This document shows, piece after piece, positions 47,601 to 59,524 of a DNA stretch of 64,000 bases. Made by a program: the position numbers and the translations under genes. The stretch's first letter is position 1. Each line of letters begins with the position of its first letter. The notes under the pieces were generated by a model. The model was not told the DNA's origin, searched no databases, and saw only the letters and a program-made list of their open reading frames with translations. The DNA comes from Drechmeria coniospora (lineage: Eukaryota; Ascomycota; Sordariomycetes; Hypocreales; Ophiocordycipitaceae): positions 4,522,520 through 4,586,519 of the forward strand of contig NC_054389.1 of NCBI RefSeq assembly GCF_001625195.1. Reading direction: 5' to 3'.

Positions 47601-47969
47601 GTAGAGCTTGTTGGAGTGGCTGTTGAGGAGGGAGTAGACGGGCAGCAGCTCGGGGATGGTGTCCTCGTTGATGTCCATGACGGGCGGCTGGTAGGCGTTG
47701 AAGATGGACAAGGGCCTGGAGGAGGGCCTCGAAGCGCTGCGCTGGCGCTGCTGGTGGGGAGAGATGTTCCGGGGCGAGCCGTTCAGCGGCGTGCCATAGT
47801 CCGAGAGCTCGGGAGGCGTGACGGGTCGGCGGACGTATGTGTCGAGGAAGGGATCTGTCGTCACGGTCGAGCGGGAAGCGGGCTTGAGGTGCGCGCCGGT
47901 CGACTCGTTGGGCGGCGATGATGTAGGGGACGGGGATGGGGTCTTGTGGCCAGCGGAAAACTGGGACAT
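44686..47969 (-). CDS. PH-domain protein of the Caf120/Skg3 type
   Basis: Four exons on the minus strand, 47969-47561, 47506-47349, 47269-45775 and 45689-44686, give 1021 aa. A pleckstrin-homology domain spans about residues 115-245 (YQEGYFLKLDD ... WTECFAQLVGTVLSLWDAAE ... RYLLHFNSHHSLIQWTAGIR). A conserved region to about 450 follows (ERSRFKTEEWVRVRFGAG, RCWCVI, GDIKFYDTRKDGKK, VSTLIMDDSSSSW). The C-terminal half is Pro/Gly/Gln/Arg-rich and disordered. Yeast relatives Skg3 and Caf120 are linked to the bud neck and to CCR4-NOT; the role here is inferred. The third intron donor is ambiguous (GTGACG at 45774 or GTGTGT at 45768), changing two residues. The start is the first clear ATG; a 5' UTR intron ending CTGAC...AAATAG just upstream is possible. 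Confidence 0.82.
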
Positions 47970-48810
47970 GAAGGAGAGGACTATTTGAGCAGCCGTCAGC
48001 GGATTGCTACGCCGGAGAGGGGCAGTGGCATCATTAGCGGCCAAGGGTGGGCTCAGCTGTTTGCCGGTGCCTTTTTCGTATTAGTTGGGGGACGGACGGG
48101 GGCGAGGAAATGAAGTGCTCTTGGTGCAACGGGGGCAGCGCGAGTACATGCCGGGTCGTACTGTAGCGGTAGTGGCAGCGGCGGCCGCCGCAGCAGAGCA
48201 GCAGCAGAGGAGCAACGGAGCAGAGCTCGCAGGTGCTGAGGCATCGCGCAGAGGCTAGCAGAGCACGCTTCGCTGCAAACGCCGAGCACAGTGCAGCGCC
48301 GAGCAGTGGCACGGCACCGCTAAAAGGCTTGGACCAATCCAGCTCGCGGCGCAACCGCAGTGGCGCGGCGCCTCACGGTGCGGTGGCCCGCCGCGCGCGG
48401 TGCAAGAGGGAACGGGGGGTGGACAGGCAGGTACCAGGTACCTAGTACCTTGGCAGGGTTCGGTGGCGACGGCAAGTGCTCCAGAAGGGGACTCGGCCGT
48501 CGTTTGTTGTTGACTTGGCCATTGGCAAGACGACGGGCGATTGGAATGCAGGGAAATCAGGGGACGGAGCGATCGGAAGCGGTCGTACGAACCTCGATGG
48601 CGCCCCATGGTTCAGGTTCAGAGCTCCCGACGAGCACCCCTTGTCCTGCGGGAGCACCGTCGTCGCCGCAGCACTCGGCACAGGATCGGTCGGCGTAGAC
48701 AGGTAGTATCGGCCTGTCGATGGAGACGTCGGGCGATGAGATCGGTCGTCGCTGGATGCGGCCCACCCCCTCACGATAGCGGGACGGCCTTGCAGGAGGA
48801 GGGTCGAGGT

Positions 48811-48872
48811 CGACGACGACGACGACGACGACGACGACGGACGACGACGGCGGACGACGACGGCGGCGGCCG
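48811..48872. repeat. GAC/GACGG trinucleotide microsatellite
   Basis: Ten consecutive GAC units followed by degenerate GACGACGGCG units. Confidence 0.85.
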
Positions 48873-51053
48873 ACGAGGCTGGTGCGGCAGCAACGGCGAT
48901 GCGAGGTCCCAAGACTTTGAACGGGCGGACGAGGGAGGCGGACGAGCGGCGGCGAGTCGACAGGAGAGAGGGGAAAGGGCCGTCTCGGGCTGACGAGGAA
49001 AGAGGTCGGTCGGTCGAGGGACGACGAGCGCACGATGACGGTTATTACCCCGACCTTGGGGTTGGGAGCCAAGAGCCAAGGCGGCGCGGAGCGGAGGGAT
49101 GTGGAGCCGAAAGGCGCAGCAGCAGGTCGGTGTCGCTGCAAGCGCTGCTTTGTTCCTTGATGTCGTTTACTCTCGCCCGCTGTTTTTTTCGTCGTCGCTC
49201 CAGGAGTTGGTTGAGAGGGCCGGCTCGGGTGAGCCTTCGGTCCAGCGTCCCCTGCACGAGGAAAGCGGCCTATGCAAGGCGGTGTGAGCGGATATGTCGG
49301 AGGTTCCGGGCTGGCATGACTAGCCACCGAGGTCTAGACGCTGCGTCCCGGCCTCTCTGCTCGGGTTCGGGCGGGCAGTGAAGACGGCACGGGGCAGGCG
49401 TCGGCGTCGTCGAGGTATGCGGAGCAGGTGGGAGATGGGTAGGAGGTATGTTGGTGGATGGGTTGGTCGGTAAGTATTCGATTCCAGAGGAGCAAAGGGG
49501 ATGTCGGCATGGGCTTCTCCCACTTGCTCGGAAAGCCTATTCTTGGCGGTTATCCATCAGCAGCGTCACTCACGCGGCAGGAATCACGAGCAGAGGCGCT
49601 CACAGGGTCATTCAGGGGGGGGGGGGCATGGATGGATGGTCGGATGGATGTCTTACATGCACGGAGCACGGCTGGTAGGGATTCATGAAAGTACAGTACA
49701 AGTACGTACAGTACACCTTCACCAGCGAGAAACTATTAATACAGCCAGTACTTGCAAGTACCTACCTACCTTTTTTTTCCTTTGCTTGCAAGCACTTGCG
49801 CACCCACACTCGGGCCTCGAGCTAGCCGCCGCGTCGGTCCCGACCTTGTTGCCGTGCCACGTTTGGAGGGTGGATCGATCGATCGCACACGACGGGGTCG
49901 GCGTCTCGGCGAGGTCGGCGACTATGAGCGGGCAAACGGGGGGGACAGAATGCACGTCGTTGAGGGCATCGGCATGGCAGCAGCGCCTCCTCCGATGCTT
50001 GGGACTGGCGCCAAGGCAGCACCAAGACCTGTCGGTGGAGGCGAGGTCGGTGCCGTTCAGCAGACAAGAGCGGGGCGGCCAACAATGGGAGCTACAGTAC
50101 TCGGTAGGGGGACAACGCACCACTAATTACTGTACTTGCTTGCTGTAGTCTGTAGGTACCGAAGTGTACCTCTTTGTACTCCGTACGAGGCACAGCACTT
50201 GCCACTACAGTACGTCACAGAGTGCAACCATTGTGAGCTGCACGGTGTATCACCGCGGCGGAGACGGAGGCGGCCGAAGGGAGCTCGGACAAGATGACAG
50301 TACTTACATGTAAGTACAGTACAGTAAGTACAGTACAGTACAGTACAGTGTGGTGTACGGAGCACAAGCACATGTAGTGCTCTGCAAGTACGCCTGCTCG
50401 TAGGTGCAGTTGTCCATCAGCACCTACAGTACTCGTGCTTGCACGCCTAAGCATGGAGCAGGGGACTTTATACGTGGTACTCCGTTCTCACACCCGCATG
50501 CGATTACTCGCACAGCACAGGTACCGGGTGCCTACCGGCAACAACTCGACAAGGCGCCAGAATGGCCGGTATGAGGTCCATGGCCGATGCGACATGCACC
50601 TCGAGCAAGAGGCAGCAAGTACCTGCTTGCACGACGCTCCCAACAAAGGTGCTGGTTCGTGCGACGACAAGGTGCCGGGCCCTTCAACGCCGGTACGAGC
50701 GTCGGACGGCGAGACGCAGCATGGCCATCCATTCATGCTCAAGCATGCGACGACCCTTCGAGCAGCCATTGCATGGCACGTCCAGCACCTCCCGCGTTGC
50801 GGCCAAGGCGCCTACCTACCGCCCAGTCGCAGCCTCCCAAGCCAGCAAGTTTTGCTCACAGCGCTGGGGGTCTGTCGCTCGAGTCGGCGACGGTCCTCTC
50901 CGTGTCCTGCCTTCGTGCTCGTGCCGCTCAGCCAAGCAGTGACACGAATGCCAGGCACCCCCACTCCGTGGCAGGTTGGTGCTCGCACTCTGCTCGCGCT
51001 CCGCACCTGCTTCGAGGAATGTCTCGGCAATGGACGTATGCGGAGGAGGTGCC

Positions 51054-51194
51054 CTGCGGATGGCTGCCAAGCACAAGCCCGATGCTCTTGGTATGACTGC
51101 GCAGTATTGTGTTGTGCATCACCTGCGGATGGCTGCCAAGCACAAGCCCGATGCTCTTGGTATGGCTGCTTGTAGTATTGTGTTGTGCATCGCC
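51054..51194. repeat. Tandem duplication with 69-bp period
   Basis: CTGCGGATGGCTGCCAAGCA at 51054 recurs at 51123, and the identity continues through CCCGATGCTCTTGGTATG and GTATTGTGTTGTGCATC with a few changes and a small insertion. Confidence 0.9.
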
Positions 51195-54100
51195 CTGCAG
51201 CGCAGGCACTTAAGTACAGTACTTGCCTACGCGCTTGTGCTGGCATGGAGTGCAAGTACCGACGGGGCCGTAGATGTGCCAGCAATTCCTTGGTACACTC
51301 GCTGGCATCTATTCCATTGCTGCGGCCGAGCGCTGGCTGGACAGGCCACACCTACACCTGCATGCGTGCCTGTACCGTAGGTGGAGGATGCAGGTGTGCA
51401 AGAGTACGTGCACTATATTGATGCTCCGTACGGAGTGCAAGCATTCGTACCTACAGTGCATGTGCGCTGGCAGGTGCGAAACATGGCCCTCGTTGCAGCC
51501 TTTGCGCTCCGCCGCGTACGCATAGGTGCCGGTAATACAGTTGACGCATGCGCTCGGATCTGGATGCCCACTAATCACGGAGCCGTTGGAGCCATCGCCA
51601 TCACCATCGTCTCCGCCGTCGCGGCGGCCGATCACTTCCCTGGGCAGGGCGACGACGCGTGTGCCGGCGACGTGCCATCACATCGCCGTGCGCTTCCCTC
51701 GTCCACTGCCTTGCTCGCACCGGGCGACTCTTGAAACATGCATCTCCGTGTCTTGCCGACCGCTGCCCTCGACAGTCCGAGTCCGAGGGGCTTGGCGAGG
51801 GGGGCTGAGGCGGACGAGTGCGAAGCGTCATCTGCGTGCATCCATCCCACTGGCCAAGCTTGGCACCAGGTGCTGAGGCGCCGAGGTGATGGAGTGCAGT
51901 GGGTGTGACGCAGCTTCTGCACCAACCGAACTTTAGGTGGTGCGGGTGTCCCGCCTGGTGCTCGTCGTACCGTGGGCGCGCTCCCAAGTGCTCGCTGGGA
52001 TGCGCCGCGCACCGCCCCGACGTCCATGCCGGAACATTGTGCTCTCAGCCACCCATTCTCGCTTCGCTTGGTGCACATGTCGACCGTGGACGAATGAAGA
52101 AAGAGGCAAAATGGGCTCGATGCGAATCATGTCAGCAATGGACGGGTTGCTCCGAAGCCATCTCGACACGAGGAGGACTGGTCCAATACGTGATCAGCGC
52201 AGTTAGGTTTCCACCGCAGTAGTGCGAAGCTTGCCCAGGTCAAGGCACGGAGTGCGGAGTGATTAATAGTTGTACGGAGTAGTTGTACGGAGTACGGAGT
52301 ACAGCACTCGTTACCTAACTCAGTACTTGTATCAAGTACTGTACTAATAACCTTACTCGGTACGGAGTACTCCGTAGTGATAGTGCAGGTATTATTACGG
52401 AGTAATATTACGGAGTAAGTAATTACTTGGAAGCATATTATTCGAGCACTCCAAACTTGAGCGCTAGTATTATTAGTGCTGCGGCCTTGCCCGCAACTTG
52501 CGTCTAGCAGTATCTGGTATTAGTCTACTATTAATTACTACGTGTGCGGAATAAGCGCAGAGTATGGAGTGCACGAATAGCACGCACGGAGAACTCCATG
52601 GATAACTTGGCGGTATTCGTAGCCACATTTGCACCACACGATGTAATACTTGAGTACTTATAATAGTACGGAGTACTCTGTCGGTCGCGCCAAACGGACG
52701 ACCAAAAATGGCGTCTCGCCGAGTGTGAGTGTGGGCGTGATGGATGTCGTCACGTGCTCCGTAATATGTTCCGCACTCGCTCCAAGTGCCGTCGTTGTTT
52801 GGTAGCAGTGCACTGCATGGAGTACATGTACGTGGAATCAGCACCTGATCCCGAGCACGGAGCACCTACCAACATTCTTAGCCAATGCGGCCAGCACCGA
52901 TACATGAGGGCCACCGTCCACCTTCAACCTCGTCGACGGGGCATGGCGCACGGTGCAGATGGATTCGCGACGGGCGACGCCCTGTCGGCATCATGGCTGC
53001 GGTCCGGCACGCTTCCCGCATGCACGACGAGGGGAAGCGGTGGGCCTCGTCGTCCTCGCGTCGCCAATCGTGCGGACACGGCTGCTGTGCCCTCTCGACC
53101 AGCACGCAGGTCTCGGCGCCCCCTTGCCGGAGAAGCCTGCGACGGGTAGGCGAGACATCGACAGCCTCCATCAAGCACCTCTCTCGTCGTCGGCGTCGCG
53201 ACGGCCGGCATGGCGAGCAAGCCGCTTGGTTCGACGAGTCTGGCCATGCTCGTCCATCGTTGGGAGGTGGCAAAGGGCGTCGGGGGATGGCGAAGATGGG
53301 GGCTCCAACGCCGATGCAGGGTGCGTCGTGTCGAGGGCGTCGACAAGCAGCGACTGGTCGATCGAATCCGACTACGAGCGCACTTTTATATGTATTACAG
53401 GTAATAATAATTCGTCAAGTAATACTTACTTGTACTTGTGCTTGCCGCATTAGTGCACATGGATATGTACTGTATGTAGGTTGGTGCAGTCAAGTAAGTA
53501 TATACGAGTCCTTGTACGGAACACACGGGTGATCGGCGCCAAGTTCAACTCACGCATGGCCTTGCTTGACAGGGACGGACACGGTCACGAGGAAAAGGAC
53601 AGGTAATACCATTCGGCCGCTGTCGCATCGGGACCCCCGCCTGTTGGGGCGCACAGGGTTGGCTGGATGAATGGCAGGTACGGAGTACTTGCAAGCACAA
53701 GCAGCTTCGCAGGCGTGGTCCAGTACGGAATAATAGCGAGTACGGGGCATCAAGCAGCATCGCTGTGCTCTCGCCGGCACCGTCACAGAGCAGACGACCA
53801 CTTGGTGACTGCTTGGGCCGAAGCGAGTGCAGCGGCATGGGCGGCATTGCCATGAGCGTGCATCGCTGGTCCTTTGCAAGCACGGAGCCCGATGACACGT
53901 ACTCACACAATCCTTGGGTATTCCATGGCCAATGGAGCAGCAAGGTCTTGGAGTAGAGTGCTCCGCGCATAGAGTTGGGACAAGTAGCTGGCAGACAGCA
54001 GCTGACCTCTGCGTCATGGTGGTGCACGTGAGAGCTTCCGACGTTGATGCGCCGACCAAAGGCAGCACAGCTACGGCATGCTGTACATGTAGGTGTACGT

Positions 54101-57100
54101 ATACTTGTGTGAGTACTTATCTACTTAGGTGGTAATACTCCATACTGTACAGTGCAATTCCTACCTAGTATTGCTCCGTAAATACGCAAGTACTTCGTAT
54201 TCTGGAGTGCTCCGTACATGTACTCAAGTACTCCGTACTTGCCACGGCCATCCCGAAGGATCACACTGCCAGCCAGTGCAAGGGAACGAACGGGGCGATG
54301 GTGTCCCATAGTAGGCGCGCGGCCCCCCTAATTACCACAGATTCTGCAAGGAAACTCGAAGAAAGTTTGGCCAATCAAGTATTCGCCAGGGACGTCGTCC
54401 GCATTGCTCTGCACATGTGCATGTACTTGAAATGCATAAGTACTTGCATACTTGTACTCAAGTGCAAGTGAGGGCGCCTAGTTCCAAGTACTGTACACCT
54501 ACCTTCTTAAGTACACGTACACCTACCTACAGTACACATGTACTTACGAGTGCTGTACGGAGTAATAGTGTCCGTACTTACGGATACAAGCACATGTATT
54601 ACTTAATACAGTAAGTACTTAGTGCTTACTCCATACTCCGTACTGTACAAACCGTACACATACGTACGTAAGCAATTAAGTAGGTGTGCATGTGCTGTGC
54701 AAGTACGGAGTACAGTAGTCATACTTGCACAAGCAACACTCTGCAAGTTCACGTCGCAAGCACTTGCACAAACAAGTAAATTCAAGCACATGTAATTGCT
54801 GCGCAAGTGCGGAAATAATTTCCTGGTCCGTCTACAGTACGTACTGTTTGACTTACTTTGGCTAGTACCAAGGTAGGCGAAATTAAAAGTCAGAGTTCTT
54901 CCATGACCACATCTCCGAGCCATGTCGCATGCGAGTACATGTACATGTACAGTAATTATAGTAATTACTGTACCGGTGCTGTGCAGCCAGTACTAGGTAC
55001 CTTACGGAGTACCCTCAGTCTGTGACGCCATTTCACTCCTGCAATGAAACTCATGAATCGTGCCCGTGCAATCCCGCCCGAGTGCAAAGTTCAACGATCA
55101 AGCAAGTAATTACGCCCAAGCACATGTACGCCTGCATGCGCAGAGGGCGAAGCCCATGGCACCACCGTAGCGGGTGCCGTGGCGAGTGCTGTACGGGTAC
55201 GCCATGGTGCCGGCGACCTTTTCCGCCGTGGTGTGTCATGACATGCTGGCCGTGTTCATCTCCGTGTGCGCGCATGGCGCAATGTCGTCGAGTGCCCCGA
55301 CGGAATTCATCCATCCATTGCGTGCCGACGAAATCCCCAGCGCCATTCTTGCCGGGGTACCGCTGTTCCCGTCCAGCGACCACGCCAGTGCCTGCTTGCG
55401 TTTAGCGCTGCGCTGCGCTGTCGATTATTCTTAGGGCACCTAGCGTGGGCGGAGAAACACTGGCAAACGAGTGGGCGGCTAGCCTGGGCGTCGGGCGGGG
55501 TGTCGAGCGGGGGGGTGTCGAGCCGGCGGCTGCGTGGATGGGGGATGTGCATAAGTGCAAGCAGGAATGCGCCCAGCCGCATGATGGCGGCACCACCGTC
55601 GACCACTGACGAGCGGCGTGCTCAGCTTGCCTCCGTCAGCGTGCTCCTGGGTGCTTGCCGCGCCGACCGGCCTGCTGCTGCGCGTTCGAGTCTCTCGGGC
55701 AATGCAGGACAGAGACGGACGGCAACGCCGCGCAATCGATGGGAGCGAGATGGAAACCGGTGGCGACCAAGGCCTTCATGGCAAAAACAACAATGCGGCT
55801 GTTCGTCGCTGGGCAGCAGACTATTCTGCACGGAATCATGCACGTACTTGCATGTCCGCCGTCAAGTAGCCTGGCTACCAAGTCCAGCACTCCGTTGGTG
55901 TGCGCGTGTGGTGCAAGCAAGTAAGTACGCCTGCTCCGCAGTCATTTGCAAGTACAAGTACCGAGTGTGCAAGTACAAGTACCGAGTGCTGGCGCAAGAA
56001 GTAATTGTACGGAGGGCTTGCGGTACCCATCAGTCGTCGCAGGGCGAGCAATGATCAAACCAAATGCTGTCTATCGGCGGGTGCGATAAAATAATTAGCG
56101 CCCAGGAACCGGGAACCGAAACCCGGGAATCGGCATGGCAAAGGCTGCTAAAGGTAGCCCCTGCAATGTCTGTCGTCGCCCGTAATGATAAGCGGCACGA
56201 TGCGGGGGGCACTACGCCGCACTTGTCCAACCCGTGCTTGGGACGACTAGCCAAGTAGGTGTGCGAGTTGTCGGCCGCAACTCAGCAGGCGCCCGGTTCG
56301 ATGGCAACCCTAGTGGCCGAGGCGAGCGGATAATGGATGGGATGCATAATAATGGACATCGTGGCGTAGCAGGAACCTGCCAGCACAACACAACCAAGTA
56401 CAAATGCTTACACCTATGCACCGCCAACGTATGTACCTGCATGCACGATTCCTGCCACTAGGCGGAGGAGGGTACGGGTTCTGCACATGCGGGTGTTGGT
56501 GTGCAAGTACCCCGTCCTCGTGCGCACTGCAATCATGTACAAGCTCTTACCCGTGCAAGTACTGCACAACCACTGACGGCCTACAAGCACTCCGTACCAT
56601 TGTAGCACCACTGCTTGTGCTTTCATGTACAGTACTTTAGTACACTTGCCAGCACTGCACAGGACCCGTACACACATGCAAGTACATGTACTTCAGCCTG
56701 TCGGTAGCTGTAAGCACAAGTGCTCGCGAGCACTGGCTTGGTCGGTGGAGCACATGAACTGCAGCACAGTGGTCCTATGGCATTGGATTACGTTAGTAGT
56801 ATTCGGCATGGAGCTTGCTATCGCACGTAACCACGAGGAACAGGGAGATGGCCGGTGCGGGTGAGGCTGCCCAATCGATGCCGATGCAAGGCACGCCTTT
56901 GCTCAGAAATCAAATACTACCGTCGGTGGCGAGATATGACAGTGTTTGCCCAAGACTTGATCCGTCTCACGGGACCCGATTGCCTCTTTTGCCATCGGAA
57001 AATAAGACGAAATACTCAAGTAGAGGGGGCCGCGCCCCTCCCCTCCCCCCCGCCGTAGGAGGACCACGGCGGCATCCCTCAGCTCCACCGCTGGGTCAAT

Positions 57101-57946
57101 CCCAGAGGGGACGCGGAGTACATATACTTACATGTATGTACATGCACGGTGCTGGCAGACGTGGCCAAGCTGTACAGCTACCTGTACTTGCAAGTAATTG
57201 CTGTACTTGCAAGTAACTGCTGTAGTTGCAAATAATTACCTAGTACTGTACATGTATGCAATTGTAGTACATGTACAACTACACCCTACACCTTCGGCAC
57301 AAGCAGTCGTGCTCGACTACTGTAAGAGACGGTACGGGCGAGAGAGGTCGTCAGTTCGTGACATATCGGACCCACCCTTGGCCCAGTCCCCATATTCCGA
57401 GTTCATGTACCTACTTGTACAAGTACGTGCTTAAAACTATGTGCCTGCCTACTCTGCAAGTAAGCACTGTAATTACTTACATGTGCATGCAACCGTGCCT
57501 TGTGCAGGTGCCGAGAGCTCCGCACGTACCGCGACGTGCTTGTGCCTGTACTTACGTGCGGTAGGTGTGCCGAGTACCTCTACATGTGTATACCTATTCG
57601 CAATCTGGTAGTGACCAAGTGGGGATCGACAAGCACGGTCGCCGCACTACCTACAAGTAAGTACTTCATGGCCAGCACTAACAAAGGTGTAGGTGATGTT
57701 TTCCCGTCGTCGCATAGGGAGTATCGAGTATTGCTACGTACCTACTTACAGTACTTATAGTAGTGCGCTAGAGCATGCATGCACTCGCAGGCCCGAGGGA
57801 TCGAAAGTCCGTTGTTTGGCGTCAATGCAGCAGCCGTCATGCCGGGCTTGGGTTGACTCGGACCACGAATATCGACCCTCTTCCGTCCTACACTCCCTTC
57901 ATCTGTCAGGCCTCGATCCCCGACGAGCCTCTGCTGTGCATCACAA

Positions 57947-57954
57947 TATAAATA
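57947..57954 (+). promoter_or_regulatory. Putative TATA box of the cysteine-rich protein gene
   Basis: TATAAATA lies 122 bp upstream of the start codon at 58076. It is the only clear TATA consensus directly upstream of a gene that I noticed in the window. Confidence 0.5.
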
Positions 57955-58075
57955 AGCCTACATCTCTCGCCATTGTGTCGGTTCGCCCCTTGCTTTGCCT
58001 CGAACCACCCACTCTTTCTTTTCCTGGAAACATCCTGCCTACGCCCCTCGTTCATTCGACGTAAAGTCCGCAACA

Positions 58076-59524
58076 ATGAAGGCTACTCGGGCGTATCTGT
58101 CACTGGCTTGCCTAGCATACCCGGTCTTGGGTATGATATTCGAGGTGCCAGTCGATCATTTCCCGATTCCCAATGATTTTTCCATCGCTCCCGCGGACCG
58201 TTTTAGTTACAGTTGCGTCAACGCGATGGCAAGTACCTGCGCAGACAAGTCTGGCACGAAACATGACGACTGCACCGAAGCCGTAAGATATGTTCTTCCA
58301 ACGATAAGCGCGATTGCTTACACCCGATATTCCAGTGTCGGGTTTGTGACAAAGGCCTGACCAAACGGCATGCGGGTCTTAGGCTATCGTATGGAATATG
58401 CTCCCCTTCGGCAGGGTAAGTATTGTCCCCTGCTAGAACCGATTCGTATGGCAAATGTGCTAATATCCTACGCGTAGCTTATGCCGATGCCGATGGGAGC
58501 AGGAAAGCGATCAGGACACGTTGGAATTCATGGAACTATTTCACGGCGAGAAGGACGGGAAGAAATACAAATATCAGCCAGTCGTGTGGTCCGTGAAGCC
58601 GGATGTTGAACGTTACGATCTTCGGCCGAGAGATGTCATCAAGGAGGATTGCCGTCACGGACTAGCAACTTCGTGCCAAATGTCATCCGAAGCCATGGGC
58701 AACGCTGATTGCTCCGAAGTGGTACGTACTGCGCCGTGCCTGCTCCTACGTTCGCAACTTCTTACTTGTGTATAGTGCAAACGCTGCGACAAAGACATCC
58801 CCGCGAATTGGGGTTATCAGCTACTGTCTGGGAAATGCCTCCCAACCAAGTACGTCTTCCTTTTTCACGGAAGCCATGCTTTCAGTAGAGTTGCTAATCG
58901 TAGATGCCTAGGAAATGCGACTGTACATGGAAGGACAGGAAAGAACATGCACTTCAGTATTTGACAGTGGAGGACAAGAAGAACAAATATGGGGACCAAT
59001 TAGGAAGAGATGAGCCAGTTTGGCGGTGGGTTGATGTTGCTGAAAATCCCGAGCCCGAGCAGGGCAGTCTGACTCCTCGCTGGAGGCTGACGAAAGAGCA
59101 TGATCGGGTTGATACTGATTGCATTTCCGCAATGTTTTCAACATGCCAAAAACAAACCATCCTCTTCGGTGGTGCAGAAGACGCGGGCTGCCTTGCAGCG
59201 GTAAGTGCTAATCTTTTGGTGTTCACTACAATTTCTGACGTGTTTTACAGTGCCAAAGTTGCGCGTCATCAATTCCCAGTAAACACTCCCTAGAACTTGT
59301 TGGAGGAGAATGCCCCAGCACTTGGCTAGTTTTTGCCACGTGAGTATTTTCCACTCACCAAAAATCAATGCGTACAGTGGACTTGCTAATACGAGACGCC
59401 CAGTCGGTGCAAATGCACGTTCAAAGTCCTTGGGACACTGAATACATATACGCATTTGACAGTTGGAAACGGAACGCACTATGTTGGTAGGCCAGATTGG
59501 GAGGAGGATGAGTCTTCGAGTTGA
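58076..59524 (+). CDS. Secreted protein of three eight-cysteine modules (unknown family)
   Basis: Seven exons, 58076-58282, 58336-58415, 58478-58721, 58776-58849, 58912-59200, 59251-59339 and 59404-59524, give 367 aa. A signal peptide is clear (MKATRAYLSLACLAYPVLG). The mature part repeats the pattern C-x7-C-x(10-14)-C-x3-C-x2-C-x(16-17)-C-x(5-10)-C-x-C three times, linked by charged, Trp-containing spacers of roughly 50-65 residues. Introns 1, 3 and 5 are phase 0 and always fall between the third and fourth cysteine; introns 2, 4 and 6 are phase 2 and fall just before C-x-C. Every border is canonical (GTAAG, GTACG or GTGAG; TAG or CAG). This points to exon-pair duplication. Secretion and disulfide content suggest an apoplastic or host-facing protein, but no function or named domain is known to me. 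GC is lower than in the neighbours. Confidence 0.85.

Larger units (their letters stand above)
47970..58075. other. 10-kb gene desert with GTAC-word blocks
   Basis: No frame shows conserved motifs. GTAC-word blocks recur at 49685-49780, 50140-50480, 52250-52700, 53390-53530, 54080-54990, 55920-56010, 56640-56700 and 57110-57780, separated by GC-rich non-coding stretches. Also present are a GAC microsatellite (48811-48872), a 12-base G run (49615-49626) and a 69-bp tandem duplication (51054-51194). No transposon ORF, terminal repeat pair, tRNA or rRNA was found. The first 500 bases likely hold the promoter of the PH-domain gene. Confidence 0.5.

Noticed and set aside
50435..51175. 246-codon plus-strand open frame in the second desert
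   Set aside because: Crosses the 69-bp tandem duplication and GTAC-rich DNA; no recognisable motif and overlapping frames in all phases.
56280..56310. Possible tRNA B box (GGTTCGATGGC)
   Set aside because: The terminal CC of the box is missing and no acceptor stem pairs across the region.
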